64,000 bases of DNA from JAGVSZ01 sp019137045 (GTDB lineage: Bacteria; Pseudomonadota; Gammaproteobacteria; Burkholderiales; SG8-39), in the NCBI GenBank assembly GCA_046347635.1, contig JAXMFT010000016.1, positions 1 through 64,000 of the forward strand, written 5' to 3'. The notes beneath the pieces are model-generated. The model was not told the DNA's origin, did not search any database, and saw nothing but the letters and a program-made list of their open reading frames with translations. Of this stretch, positions 23,651 through 32,539 are shown in pieces (position 1 is the first letter of the stretch; each line of letters opens with the position of its first letter). The position numbers and the translations under genes were made by a program.

Positions 23651-26458
23651 TCAGGCCTTGGCCTTCAGGCGCGCGAGCTGCGCGTCGATCTTCTCGAGCG
23701 TCGCCTTGAAGCCCGCGAGCCGCTCGCGCTCCTGCGCCACCACGTTCGCCGGCGCGCGGTCGACGAAGCTCGCGTTGCCGAGCTTGCCTTCGGCCTTCGC
23801 GATTTCGCCCCGCAGGCGGGCGGCCTCCTTGCCGAGGCGCGCGACCTCGGCGGCGACGTCCACCTCGACGTGCAGCATCAGGCGTGCGTTGCCGACGACC
23901 TGGACCGGGGCATCCGCGTCGGGCAGCGCGTCGACCACGGCCGCGTCGGCGAGGCGCGCCAGGAACTTGAGGTAGGGGAAGTGCGGCGCGAGGGCCGCCG
24001 CGTCGCCCTCGGCGAAGAGCGGCACGCGGCTGCCGGGCGGGATGTCCATCTCGCCGCGCAGGTTGCGGCAGGCGTTCACCAGGTCCTTGAGCGTGGCCGC
24101 CTGCCGTTCGGCCGCCGCGTCGATGCGCGCCGCATCCGGCTGCGGGTAGGGCGCGACGCAGATGCTCGCGCCCGACTTCCCGGCGAGCGGCGCGACCTTC
24201 TGCCACAGCTCCTCGGTGATGAACGGGATGATCGGATGGGCGAGCCGGAGCACCGCCTCGAGCACGCGCACCAGCGTGCGCCGGGTTGCGCGCTGCTGCG
24301 CCTCGTTCCCGTCCGCGAGCTGCACCTTGGCGAGCTCGACGTACCAGTCGCAGTACTCGTCCCACACGAAGCGGTAGACGGCGTTGGCGACGTTGTCGAG
24401 CCGGTACTCCGCGAACCCGCGCTCGGCTTCGGCCTCGGCGCGCTGCAGCGCGCTCACGATCCAGCGGTCGACGAACGAGCGCTCCAGCGGCAGCGATTCG
24501 TCCTGCCCGCAGTCCTTGCCGGCGGTGTTCATGAGGACGAACCGGGTGGCGTTCCACAGCTTGTTGCAGAAGTTCCGGTAGCCCTCGCAGCGCTTGAAGT
24601 CGAAGTTGACGTTGCGCCCGAGGGTCGCGTACGCGGCCATGGTGAAGCGCAGCGCGTCCGCGCCGTAGGCCGGAATGCCGTCCGGGAACTCGCGCCGGGT
24701 CCGCTCGCGCACCTGCGGCGCCTTCTCCGGCCGGCGCAGACCGGTGGTGCGCTTCTCGAGCAGCGGCGCGAGCGCGACGCCGTCGATCAGGTCGACCGGG
24801 TCGATGACGTTGCCCTCGGACTTCGACATCTTCTCGCCGTCGTGGTCGCGCACGATGCCGTGGATGTACACGTCGCGGAAGGGCACGCGGCCGGTGAAGT
24901 GGGTCGTCATCATGACCATGCGCGCGACCCAGAAGAAGATGATCTCGTAGCCGGTGACCAGCACCGACGAGGGCAGGTAGAGCTGGTAGGCGAGCTCGTC
25001 GTCGCCCTGCGGCGCGGGCCAGCCGAGCGTCGAGTGGCACACGAGCGCGGAGGAGAACCAGGTGTCGAGCACGTCGGGGTCGCGGCGCAGCGCCTCGTTC
25101 CGGCCGGCGGCGCGCGCCTGCGCGCGCGCTTGCGCCTCGTCACGCGCGACGTACACGTTCCCGGCGTCGTCGTACCACGCGGGAATCTGGTGGCCCCACC
25201 AGAGCTGGCGCGAGATGCACCAGTCCTGGATGTTCGCGAGCCACTGGTTGTAGGTGCTGACCCAGTTCTCGGGGAAGAACCTCACCTCGCCGCGCTCGAC
25301 CACCTCGAGGGCCACCTGCGCGATCGACTTGCCGGGGTTGAGCGTTCCGGGCGGGGCGGGCTTCGACATCGCCACGAACCACTGGTCGGTGAGCATCGGC
25401 TCGACCACCTCGTTCGTGCGCGCGCAGCGCGGCACCATCATCCGGTGCGGCTTGACCGCGTCCAGCAGCCCGGCCGCCTCCAGGTCGGCCAGCACGCGCT
25501 TGCGCGCCTCGTAGCGGTCGAGGCCGCGGTACGGTGCCGGCGCGTTCTCGTTCACGCTCGCGTCCAGCGCCAGGATCGCGATCGGGGCGAGGCCGTGCCG
25601 CTGCCCCACCTTCCAGTCGTTGAAGTCGTGCGCCGGCGTGATCTTCACGCAGCCGGTGCCGAACGCCGGATCGACGTACTCGTCGGCGATCACTGGAATC
25701 GTGCGCCCGGTGAGCGGCAGCGTCACCTGCTTGCCGACCAGGTCGCGGTAGCGCGCGTCGTCGGGGTGGACCGCGACGGCCACGTCGCCCAGCATCGTCT
25801 CGGGCCGCGTGGTCGCCACCACCACGAAGCCCGTTCCGTCCACCCGCGGATAGCGGATGTGCCAGAGGCGTCCTTCCTCTTCGGCGCTCTCGACCTCGAG
25901 GTCGGAGACCGCGGTGCCGAGCTTCGGGTCCCAGTTGACCAGGCGCTTGCCGCGATAGACGAGACCCTGCTCGTAGAGCCGCACGAAGGTCTCGACCACG
26001 ACCGCCGAGAGCTTCTCGTCCATGGTGAAGTACTCGCGGCTCCAGTCGCACGAGGCCCCGAGCCGGCGCATCTGCTCGGTGATGGTCGAGCCGGACTGCT
26101 CCTTCCACTCCCACACCTTCTCCTGGAACCGCGCGCGCCCGAGCGCCTCGCGCCTCGTGCCCTGCGCCTCGAGCTGGCGCTCGACCACGATCTGCGTGGC
26201 GATCCCGGCGTGGTCGGTGCCCGGCAGCCAGAGCGTGTTGTCGCCGCGCATCCGGTGGTAGCGCGTGAGCGCGTCCATGATCGTCTGGTTGAACGCGTGC
26301 CCCATGTGCAGCACGCCGGTGACGTTCGGCGGCGGGAGCTGGATGCAGAACGCGGGCTTGCCCGGCGTGGCGCCGGCGCGGAAATAGCCGCGGGCGTCCC
26401 AGAACGGGTACCAGCGCGCCTCGATGGCGGCCGGATCGAAGGTCTTGGCGAGTTCCAT
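23651..26458 (-). CDS. valS: Valyl-tRNA synthetase
   Basis: A full-length class I synthetase of 935 residues that charges tRNA-Val. The HIGH-type signature is PNVTGVLHMGHAFN (about residues 43-56). The editing (CP1) domain is in the middle (TTRPETMLGDVAV), KMSKS is in DGEKMSKSEGNVID, and a C-terminal coiled-coil tail (ARLGKEAARLRGEIAKAEGKL) binds tRNA. It lies downstream of holC and an unknown gene in a minus-strand operon starting with pepA. A 989-codon open frame on the opposite strand is only its shadow. Confidence 0.97.
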   Translation of the reverse strand: MELAKTFDPAAIEARWYPFWDARGYFRAGATPGKPAFCIQLPPPNVTGVLHMGHAFNQTIMDALTRYHRMRGDNTLWLPGTDHAGIATQIVVERQLEAQGTRREALGRARFQEKVWEWKEQSGSTITEQMRRLGASCDWSREYFTMDEKLSAVVVETFVRLYEQGLVYRGKRLVNWDPKLGTAVSDLEVESAEEEGRLWHIRYPRVDGTGFVVVATTRPETMLGDVAVAVHPDDARYRDLVGKQVTLPLTGRTIPVIADEYVDPAFGTGCVKITPAHDFNDWKVGQRHGLAPIAILALDASVNENAPAPYRGLDRYEARKRVLADLEAAGLLDAVKPHRMMVPRCARTNEVVEPMLTDQWFVAMSKPAPPGTLNPGKSIAQVALEVVERGEVRFFPENWVSTYNQWLANIQDWCISRQLWWGHQIPAWYDDAGNVYVARDEAQARAQARAAGRNEALRRDPDVLDTWFSSALVCHSTLGWPAPQGDDELAYQLYLPSSVLVTGYEIIFFWVARMVMMTTHFTGRVPFRDVYIHGIVRDHDGEKMSKSEGNVIDPVDLIDGVALAPLLEKRTTGLRRPEKAPQVRERTRREFPDGIPAYGADALRFTMAAYATLGRNVNFDFKRCEGYRNFCNKLWNATRFVLMNTAGKDCGQDESLPLERSFVDRWIVSALQRAEAEAERGFAEYRLDNVANAVYRFVWDEYCDWYVELAKVQLADGNEAQQRATRRTLVRVLEAVLRLAHPIIPFITEELWQKVAPLAGKSGASICVAPYPQPDAARIDAAAERQAATLKDLVNACRNLRGEMDIPPGSRVPLFAEGDAAALAPHFPYLKFLARLADAAVVDALPDADAPVQVVGNARLMLHVEVDVAAEVARLGKEAARLRGEIAKAEGKLGNASFVDRAPANVVAQERERLAGFKATLEKIDAQLARLKAKA

Positions 26459-26522
26459 TGCGTCGGCGGTCCCCGCGCACTGGCGGCGCGGAAAGCGCCG
26501 GATTATAGCGGCCGCGAGAGGG

Positions 26523-26927
26523 CTACCCGCCCGTCTTGAGCCGCGCGGTCTCCTCGGCGATCACCTCGCCGAGCGCGTCGCGCACGGCGGCGCGCACTTC
26601 GGCCTCGAGCACCTTGCGCGCGAGCCCCATCACCTCGTCGATCTTCGCGCCGATGCGGTCGTGCACCTTCGCCTCGACGAGGCGCTCGAACTCCGGCCCG
26701 AGCAGCGCGAGGAGCTCGAGGCGCAGGTCGCGCTCGAGCTGGGCGAGCTGCACCTCGGTGTAGCCGGCGGCGGTCGCTTCCTCCAGGATCTCGGTGAGCA
26801 CCGGGAAGTCCACCGGCGGTTCCGTGCGGGCGGCGGGCCGGGCCGCGCGGTGCCGCGCGAGGAGCGCGTTCGCCTTGTCGAGAATCTCCTCGGTGCCCGG
26901 CAGCGCGGGATCGGGCGGGTCAGCCAT
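26523..26927 (-). CDS. Small helical protein between holC and valS
   Basis: A 134-residue, acidic, probably coiled-coil or all-helical protein (LTEILEEATAAGYTEVQLAQLERDLRLELLALLGPEFERLVEAKVHDRIG). A gene of this kind sits beside holC in many betaproteobacteria and is annotated only as DUF2486-like; that label is from memory. It overlaps the end of holC by eight bases, so it is translated with it. No catalytic residues are visible. Confidence 0.75.
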   Translation of the reverse strand: MADPPDPALPGTEEILDKANALLARHRAARPAARTEPPVDFPVLTEILEEATAAGYTEVQLAQLERDLRLELLALLGPEFERLVEAKVHDRIGAKIDEVMGLARKVLEAEVRAAVRDALGEVIAEETARLKTGG

Positions 26928-27345
26928 CGCCGCCGAGCCGGTGGGTGTGGATCTCGTAGCCGCGGTCGCGGTAGAGCCGGTAGCGGCCGCGCGCCGCCTG
27001 CTTGTCGTCCTCGTCGCGCCCGACGATCTCGACCAGCCGGGCGAAGCGCGCGAACGACGCCGGCTGCTCGCGGTCGAGGTTGACCAGCACGTCGTCGTGC
27101 GGCAGCTGCGCGGCCTCGCGCGCGATCACGACCGGCGTCTCGTCCGCGAGCCGGTGGTCGGCCATCACGTGCGGCACGAATCCGGTCGGGGGCGTGGTCC
27201 AGAGCAGGCGGTCGACCGCGCGCGCGATCTCCCCGTCGGGCGCATAGATGACGACCCTGTGCGCCTGCGCGAGCGCCTTCGCCGCCACCCGGCACGCGAC
27301 CTGCAGGCGGTCGCCGGCGTCGAGGTAGAAATCGATGCGCGTCAC
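26920..27345 (-). CDS. holC: DNA polymerase III chi subunit
   Basis: HolC links the clamp loader to single-strand-binding protein. This 141-residue protein has the family N-terminus TRIDFYLDAGDRLQVACRVAAKAL and the WTTPPTGFVPH loop, and ends in GRYRLYRDRGYEIHTH. It starts with GTG at 27345, overlapping the pepA stop by three bases; no ATG is available near the conserved start. The pepA-holC-valS order is a standard proteobacterial arrangement. Confidence 0.9.
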   Translation of the reverse strand: MTRIDFYLDAGDRLQVACRVAAKALAQAHRVVIYAPDGEIARAVDRLLWTTPPTGFVPHVMADHRLADETPVVIAREAAQLPHDDVLVNLDREQPASFARFARLVEIVGRDEDDKQAARGRYRLYRDRGYEIHTHRLGGDG

Positions 27346-28832
27346 GCCATCGCCGCCCGGTTCAGGATGAACCGGGCGAGCAGCGCCACCGGGCGGCCGG
27401 TGGCGCCCTTGTTCTTGCCCGAGGTCCAGGCGGTGCCGGCGATGTCGAGGTGCGCCCACGGGTATTTCTTGGCGAAGCGCGACAGGAAGCAGGCGGCGGT
27501 GACGCTGCCCGCCGGGCGCCCGCCGATGTTGGCGAGGTCGGCGAACGGGCTCTTCAACTGCTCCTGGTAGTCGTCCCACAGCGGCATGGGCCAGGCGCGG
27601 TCCCACGCCTGGCGCCCGGCGTCGGCGAGCTCGTCGGCGAGCTCGTCGCGGTTCGAGAACAAGCCGGTCGCGACGTGGCCGAGCGCGATGACGCACGCGC
27701 CGGTGAGGGTCGCGACGTCCACCACCGCCGCCGGGTCGTAACGCTCGGCGTACGTGAGCGCGTCGCACAGGATCAGCCGGCCCTCCGCGTCGGTGTTGAG
27801 GACCTCGACCGTCTGGCCCGACATGCTCTTGATGACGTCGCCCGGCTTGGTGGCCGCCCCGCCGGGCATGTTCTCGGTGGCCGGCACGAGGCCGACCACG
27901 TTGATCGCCGGCGCCAGCTCGGCGAGCGCGCGCAGCGTGCCGAGCACGCTCGCCGCGCCGCACATGTCGAACTTCATCTCGTCCATCTCGGCCGCCGGCT
28001 TGATCGAGATGCCGCCGGTGTCGAACGTGATGCCCTTGCCCACCAGCACCACCGGCTTGGCGCCCTTGCCCGCGCCGTTGTAGCGCAGCACGATGAACTT
28101 CGGCGGCTGGCGCGAGCCCTGCGCGACCGAGAGCAGCGTGTTCATGCCGAGGCGCTCCATGTCGCGCCGCTCCAGCACCTCCACGCCGAGCTTCCAGTCG
28201 CGCGCGAGCCGCGTGGCGGCGTCGGCGAGGTAGCTCGGGGTGCAGACGTTGGCCGGAAGGTTGCCGAGGTCGCGCGCCAGCGCGACCCCGGCGGCGATCG
28301 CCCGGCCCTCGGCGAGGCCGCGTGCCGCGTCGGCGGCGCCGGCCTTCGACGCGGTCGCGATCACGAACCGCTTGAGCGCGCGCGGCGCGCTCTTCTTGCT
28401 CTTCATCTCGTCGAAGCGGTAGAGCGTCTCCGCGGCGACCGTGGTCGCCTGCAGCACGCGCCAGGCGAGGTCCTGGTCGCGCACCGGGAGGTCGGCGAGA
28501 AAGACGTGCGCGTCGACCGCGCCCGTCTCGGCGAGCGCGCCGACCGCGGCGCGCACCGCCTCGCGATAGGCCTTGGCGCCGAAGTCCGCTTCCTTTCCCA
28601 GCCCGACGAGCAGCACCCGCTCGGCCGCCACGCGCCGCGTCTTGTAGAGCATGCGCACGGTGCCGGCCTTGCCGTCCATGTCGCCGCGCTTCACCAGCGC
28701 GCGCACCGCGCCTCCCGATGCGCGATCGAGCGCCGCGGCGGCGGCCGACAGCTTGCGCGACTCGAACACGCCCGCGACCACGCAGGCGCCCGGCGCGCGC
28801 TCGGGCGCGAGGGTTTTCGTGCTAAATTCCAA
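27342..28832 (-). CDS. pepA: Cytosol (leucyl) aminopeptidase
   Basis: M17 metallo-aminopeptidase, 496 residues, cutting N-terminal residues from peptides; PepA in enteric bacteria also binds DNA. The C-terminal catalytic domain shows VGKGITFDTGGISIKP with the metal and catalytic lysine region, EMKFDMCGAASV, and the signature NTDAEGRLIL. I place the start at TTG 28832: the family N-terminus (EFSTKTLAP) begins there, and a perfect AGGAGG lies five bases upstream. The upstream ATG at 28937 would read through the promoter. Confidence 0.94.
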   Translation of the reverse strand: MEFSTKTLAPERAPGACVVAGVFESRKLSAAAAALDRASGGAVRALVKRGDMDGKAGTVRMLYKTRRVAAERVLLVGLGKEADFGAKAYREAVRAAVGALAETGAVDAHVFLADLPVRDQDLAWRVLQATTVAAETLYRFDEMKSKKSAPRALKRFVIATASKAGAADAARGLAEGRAIAAGVALARDLGNLPANVCTPSYLADAATRLARDWKLGVEVLERRDMERLGMNTLLSVAQGSRQPPKFIVLRYNGAGKGAKPVVLVGKGITFDTGGISIKPAAEMDEMKFDMCGAASVLGTLRALAELAPAINVVGLVPATENMPGGAATKPGDVIKSMSGQTVEVLNTDAEGRLILCDALTYAERYDPAAVVDVATLTGACVIALGHVATGLFSNRDELADELADAGRQAWDRAWPMPLWDDYQEQLKSPFADLANIGGRPAGSVTAACFLSRFAKKYPWAHLDIAGTAWTSGKNKGATGRPVALLARFILNRAAMA

Positions 28833-28837
28833 GCGGT

Positions 28838-28843
28838 CCTCCT
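28838..28843 (-). promoter_or_regulatory. Shine-Dalgarno fixing the pepA TTG start
   Basis: AGGAGG on the minus strand, five bases before TTG 28832. It decides for this non-ATG start. Confidence 0.75.
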
Positions 28844-28895
28844 GCGAATCGGCGCCGCGTCCGCGCGCGGCCGCCCCGGCGCGGGGGCGGCCCGG

Positions 28896-28925
28896 ATTAT
28901 CCCCGCTTTGAAACGCGCGCGTCAA
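28896..28925 (-). promoter_or_regulatory. Promoter of the pepA-holC-valS operon
   Basis: TTGACG (28920-28925) and GATAAT (28896-28901) on the minus strand, 18 bp apart. It lies in the 128-bp divergent region between pepA and lptF; no equally good element points towards lptF. Confidence 0.6.
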
Positions 28926-28960
28926 AATCCGCAGCACTGCGGCCGCGCAGCGCCCGCGCC

Positions 28961-30040
28961 GTGATCTTCCAGCGCTCGCTCCTGCGCGAGTTCGGCAGCT
29001 ACGCCGCGGCCGTGTTCTCGGTGCTGCTCGCGATCGTGGTCACGAGCCAGCTCGTGCGCCTGCTGTCGCGCGCCGCCGGCGGCAAGATCCCCTCCGACGC
29101 GATCCTCGCGCTGATCGGCTTCACCGCGATGAATTACCTGCCGATCCTGCTCGCGCTCACGGTGTTCGTTTCGGTTCTGATGACCGTGTCGCGCAGCTAC
29201 CGCGACTCCGAGATGGTGATCTGGTCGGCCGCGGGCGTGTCGCTCTTCGCCTGGGTGCGGCCGGTGCTGATCTTCGCCGCGCCGATCATCCTGCTGAGCG
29301 CGCTGCTCGGGCTGTTCCTCTCACCGTGGACCAACGACCGCGCGCAGGAATACCGGCGCCAGCTCGACAGCCGGGAGGAGGTCTCGCGCATCGCGCCGGG
29401 CGTGTTCCGCGAGTCGGCCAACTCCGAGCGCGTGTTCTTCGTCGAAGGCGTCGACGGCGAGGAGGGGCGCGTGCGCAACGTGTTCATCGCGAGCTCCAAG
29501 CGCGGCCGGACCGGGGTGACGGTCGCGCGCGAGGGCCACATCGAGGCGAGCGACGACGGCGACCGCTACGCGGTGCTGCGCAACGGGCGCAGCTACGACG
29601 GCATCCTCGGCAGCGCGGAGTGGCGCGTCACCGAGTTCGACCGCTACGCGCTGCGCATCAAGGCGAAGGAGTACGAGTCGCGCGGGCGCTGGCCCAAGGC
29701 GGTGCCGACGCTCGAACTCCTGCAGTCGCACAACCGCGAGTGGCGCGCCGAGCTGATGTGGCGGATCGGCCTGCCGCTGGTCGCCCTCAACCTGGCGCTG
29801 CTCGCCATCCCGCTCGCGTTCGTCAACCCGCGCGCGAGCCGGTCGGTGAACCTCATCTTCGCCGTGCTCGCGTACATGGTGTACAGCAACCTCCTCGGCA
29901 TCGTGCAGGCCTGGATCGCGCAGGGGAAGGTGCGCTTCGAGATCGGCTGGTGGGTGCTGCACGCGGCGATGCTCGCCCTGACCGCGTTCCTCTTCCTGTG
30001 GCGCGGCACGCTCGGGTTCAGGCTGTGGCGGCGCAGGTGA
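28961..30040 (+). CDS. lptF: LPS export permease LptF
   Basis: LptF and LptG form the membrane part of the LptB2FG transporter that lifts lipopolysaccharide out of the inner membrane. This 359-residue YjgP/YjgQ-family protein has N-terminal helices (FGSYAAAVFSVLLAIVVTSQLVRLL and ALIGFTAMNYLPILLALTVFVSVLM), a periplasmic beta-jellyroll in the middle, and three C-terminal helices. The start is GTG 28961 (reads MIFQRSLLREF, the usual beginning). It is followed 13 bp later by lptG. Confidence 0.94.
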   Translation: MIFQRSLLREFGSYAAAVFSVLLAIVVTSQLVRLLSRAAGGKIPSDAILALIGFTAMNYLPILLALTVFVSVLMTVSRSYRDSEMVIWSAAGVSLFAWVRPVLIFAAPIILLSALLGLFLSPWTNDRAQEYRRQLDSREEVSRIAPGVFRESANSERVFFVEGVDGEEGRVRNVFIASSKRGRTGVTVAREGHIEASDDGDRYAVLRNGRSYDGILGSAEWRVTEFDRYALRIKAKEYESRGRWPKAVPTLELLQSHNREWRAELMWRIGLPLVALNLALLAIPLAFVNPRASRSVNLIFAVLAYMVYSNLLGIVQAWIAQGKVRFEIGWWVLHAAMLALTAFLFLWRGTLGFRLWRRR

Positions 30041-30053
30041 GCGGGCGCAGGCT

Positions 30054-31127
30054 ATGAGGATCATCGACCGCTACCTCGGGCGCGAGATCTTCAAGGCGAC
30101 CGCGTTCGTCGTCCTCGCCTTCCTCGCGCTGTTCGCGTTCTTCGACCTCGTCGGCGAACTGGACGATCTCGGCAAGGGCAGCTACCGGCTGGTGCACGCG
30201 CTCCTCTACGTCGTGCTGCTGCTGCCCGGGCACGCATACGAGCTCTTCCCGATCGTGGCGCTGATCGGGACGCTCGCCGCGCTCGCCACGCTCGCCGCGA
30301 ACTCGGAGTTCACCGTGATGCGCGTGGCCGGCTTCTCGCCCGGGCAGGCGGCGTTGACGCTCGCGCGCATCGGCCTCGTCCTCGTGGCGATCGCGGTGGT
30401 GCTGGGCGAGGTGATCGCGCCCGAGGCCGACAAGGCGGCGCAGCGCATCCGGCTCGAGCGCCTCGGCTCGGCCGTCGGTTCGGACCTGCGCACCGGGATC
30501 TGGGTGAAGAGCGACACCCGCTTCGTCAACGTCGGCCAGGTCCTTCCCGACGCGCAGCTCAAGAACGTGCGCATCTTCGATTTCGACCGCGATTTCCGGC
30601 TGCGCTCGATCAGCCACGCCGCCGACGGGACGTACGAGGGCGCGCACCGCTGGCGCCTGTCCGGAGTGACCGAGACCCTCTTCGAGGAGGGGCGTACGAG
30701 AGTGCTCGCGCGCGACGCGATCGCATGGGAGTCGGAGCTGACGCCGGACATGCTCTCGGTGCTCCTGGTCGTGCCCGAGAAGCTCTCGGCCTGGGGCCTC
30801 TACAAGTACACGCAGCATCTCGCGGCGAACAAGCAGAGCACCGAGCGCTACGAGATCGCGTTCTGGAAGAAGCTCTTCTACCCGCTCGCGGCGCTGGTGA
30901 TGATGGCGCTCGCCCTGCCGTTCGCGTACGTCCAGGTGCGCCACGGCGGGGTCGGGGTCAAGCTCTTCGCCGGGCTCATGCTCGGGGTGCTGTTTCACTT
31001 CCTGAACAGCCTGTTCTCGCACCTGGGCGTGCTGGAGCGCTGGCCGCCGGTTGCGCCGGCGGTCATCCCGAGCGCGCTGTTCCTCGCGCTCGCAGTCGGG
31101 ATGATGTGGTGGGTCGAGCGGCGTTGA
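30054..31127 (+). CDS. lptG: LPS export permease LptG
   Basis: Partner of LptF, 357 residues, same architecture: MRIIDRYLGREIFKATAFVVLAFLALFAFFDLVGEL at the N-terminus, a periplasmic domain about residues 120-260, then helices with FWKKLFYPLAALVMMALALPFAYV. The ATG lies 13 bp after the lptF stop with only a weak ribosome site, suggesting coupling. It converges with the RDD gene on the opposite strand, 23 bp away. Confidence 0.94.
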   Translation: MRIIDRYLGREIFKATAFVVLAFLALFAFFDLVGELDDLGKGSYRLVHALLYVVLLLPGHAYELFPIVALIGTLAALATLAANSEFTVMRVAGFSPGQAALTLARIGLVLVAIAVVLGEVIAPEADKAAQRIRLERLGSAVGSDLRTGIWVKSDTRFVNVGQVLPDAQLKNVRIFDFDRDFRLRSISHAADGTYEGAHRWRLSGVTETLFEEGRTRVLARDAIAWESELTPDMLSVLLVVPEKLSAWGLYKYTQHLAANKQSTERYEIAFWKKLFYPLAALVMMALALPFAYVQVRHGGVGVKLFAGLMLGVLFHFLNSLFSHLGVLERWPPVAPAVIPSALFLALAVGMMWWVERR

Positions 31128-31150
31128 CGCGCCGCCCGGGCGCGGGCGCG

Positions 31151-31675
31151 CTAGGCGCGGACGACGCGGGTGCGGGCGAGGCGATCGTGCAGGAACTGTC
31201 GTTCGCGGTCGAACGCAATCCAGGCGAGGTCGATCGTCGCGGGCACCGCCGCCGCCCAGCCGTACACCGACCCGGGATGCCGCCAGAGCCAGATCGCCGC
31301 GGTCGCACCGGCGCCGAGCAGGAGGCCGGCGATGGCGAAGCGGATGATCGCCGCACCCCGCGTGAGGGCGCCGCCGTCGGGCCGCACGAGACGGAGCTTC
31401 CACGCCTTCATGGCGAGCGTCTGGCCCCCGCGCGTCCAGCAGGGCACGAAATAGGCGCCGAGCAGCAGGAGGAGGAAACCCTGCAGCAGGACCCGTTCCA
31501 GGGCCGCGGATGCAGGCGGGGTCGGAATTCCTGCGACGGCGCTGATCGCGGCCACCGCACCGACGAACACGAGCGTTCCGGCCAGCAGGATCGCCGCGAC
31601 GGCGAGGGCTTCGTAGGTCAGGCTCGCGAACCGGGGGAAGACCGCCGGGCGGAGGCCCGCTGAGGGCGGCGACAC
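31151..31675 (-). CDS. RDD-family membrane protein
   Basis: A 174-residue protein with the RDD domain: a YEALAVAAILLAGTLVFVGAVAAI helix after the first conserved segment (FPRFASLTYEA), then helices FLLLLLGAYFVPCW and AIIRFAIAGLLLGAGATAAI, and the typical WTRGGQTLAMKAWKLRLV. Function is generally unknown; some members are ion transporters. It starts with GTG at 31675 and is the last gene of the sigma-factor operon, 19 bp after the DUF3106 gene. Confidence 0.82.
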   Translation of the reverse strand: MSPPSAGLRPAVFPRFASLTYEALAVAAILLAGTLVFVGAVAAISAVAGIPTPPASAALERVLLQGFLLLLLGAYFVPCWTRGGQTLAMKAWKLRLVRPDGGALTRGAAIIRFAIAGLLLGAGATAAIWLWRHPGSVYGWAAAVPATIDLAWIAFDRERQFLHDRLARTRVVRA

Positions 31676-31694
31676 GGGCGGCCGCAGCCCCGGC

Positions 31695-32165
31695 CTACTG
31701 CGGCTGGGAGGGTGCTTCGGCGCCGCGCTCGGTCGTCGCGCTCTCGACGGCGCTCGCCGCCTTCTCGCTCTCGATCGCCTTCGCGGCCGCCTCCTTGGCC
31801 GCCTGCTCCTGCGTGTACTGGTCCCACTTCAGGCGCACCTCTTCCGGGCCCAGCTGCTCGAACTCCCGGTACTTGTCGCGGGCGGCGCGGCGCTGCTCCG
31901 GCGTGAGTGCGGCCCACTCCTTCATCTGACGCTGCAGGCGCGCCTGGGCGTCGGGGGACATCTTCGGGTAGCGGTCGGCGATCCCCACCCACTTGAGCTT
32001 GCCGTGGGCGTCGAGCGCGTCCCACTCGGACCGGATCGGGGCGAGGACGCGCTGCTGGCTGGGCCGCAGCTCGCTCCACGCGGGATTGTTCTTGTCGGCG
32101 AAGGCGGCAGGCGAGGAGAGCGCGAGCGCGAGCGCGAGCGCTACTCCGAGGACTGCTTGAGCCAT
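31695..32165 (-). CDS. Exported DUF3106 protein
   Basis: A 156-residue secreted protein. The signal peptide (MAQAVLGVALALALALSSPAAFA) is followed by a DUF3106 region rich in W, R and E: WSELRPSQQRVLAPIRSEWD ... KWVGIADRYPKMSPDAQARLQRQMKEWAALTPEQRRAARDKYREF, a repeat style shared with some periplasmic sensor proteins. The tail is a charged coiled coil. The start at 32165 overlaps the DUF3619 gene by 25 bases. A hexamer repeat encodes the core of the signal peptide. Role unknown; it is always seen with the sigma factor and DUF3619. Confidence 0.85.
   Translation of the reverse strand: MAQAVLGVALALALALSSPAAFADKNNPAWSELRPSQQRVLAPIRSEWDALDAHGKLKWVGIADRYPKMSPDAQARLQRQMKEWAALTPEQRRAARDKYREFEQLGPEEVRLKWDQYTQEQAAKEAAAKAIESEKAASAVESATTERGAEAPSQPQ
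32119..32141 (-). repeat. In-frame hexamer repeat in a signal peptide
   Basis: Nearly four copies of a 6-bp unit (AGCGCG on the plus strand) encode alternating Ala-Leu in the hydrophobic core of the DUF3106 signal peptide. Gain or loss of a unit keeps the frame but changes the core length. Confidence 0.6.
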
Positions 32166-32539
32166 TCGTGGAAGTCCTCGTCGAGATAGGCCTTGATCGG
32201 AAGGTCGCCGGTGAGCACGCGCGTGTCCACCTCGACGATCTCCTCGGTGATCCGGGCATTCGCCGCGGCCGCCTGGCGCGCCTCCTGCCAGAAATGCACG
32301 CCCCCGAGGGCGAGGACGAGGAGGGCGATCGAGAGACCGACCTGCGCCCACGCGCCGACCGGGGTGCCGCGGCGCGACGCGGCATCGCGTACGGACGTCG
32401 CCGGCGCACGCGCGCCGGCGCACTGGGCCGCGAGCGCGCGCCCGCGGGCGGCCTCCAGGCGCGCCAGCACGGCGGGCTCCAGGCGCAGCCCGGCGTCGAG
32501 GACGGGTCCGATCTTCGCGGCGAACTGGTGTTCGTTCAT
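32141..32539 (-). CDS. DUF3619 single-pass membrane protein
   Basis: A 132-residue protein with a cytoplasmic N-terminal part (NEHQFAAKIGPVLDAGLRLEPAVLARLEAARGRAL), one membrane helix at about residues 64-83 (WAQVGLSIALLVLALGGVHF) and an acidic periplasmic tail. It starts at 32539, overlapping the sigma-factor stop by four bases (ATGA). Being a single-pass protein translated directly after an ECF-like sigma factor, it is a reasonable anti-sigma candidate, but that is inference from layout. Confidence 0.82.
   Translation of the reverse strand: MNEHQFAAKIGPVLDAGLRLEPAVLARLEAARGRALAAQCAGARAPATSVRDAASRRGTPVGAWAQVGLSIALLVLALGGVHFWQEARQAAAANARITEEIVEVDTRVLTGDLPIKAYLDEDFHEWLKQSSE

Noticed and set aside
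23570..26539. 989-codon open frame on the plus strand opposite valS
   Set aside because: valS on the minus strand is complete with all class I motifs; the plus-strand translation is Arg/Ala/Val-rich without any domain, a shadow of GC-rich codon use.
28833..28937. Upstream ATG for pepA
   Set aside because: The extension covers the pepA promoter; TTG 28832 has AGGAGG at ideal spacing and starts the family sequence.
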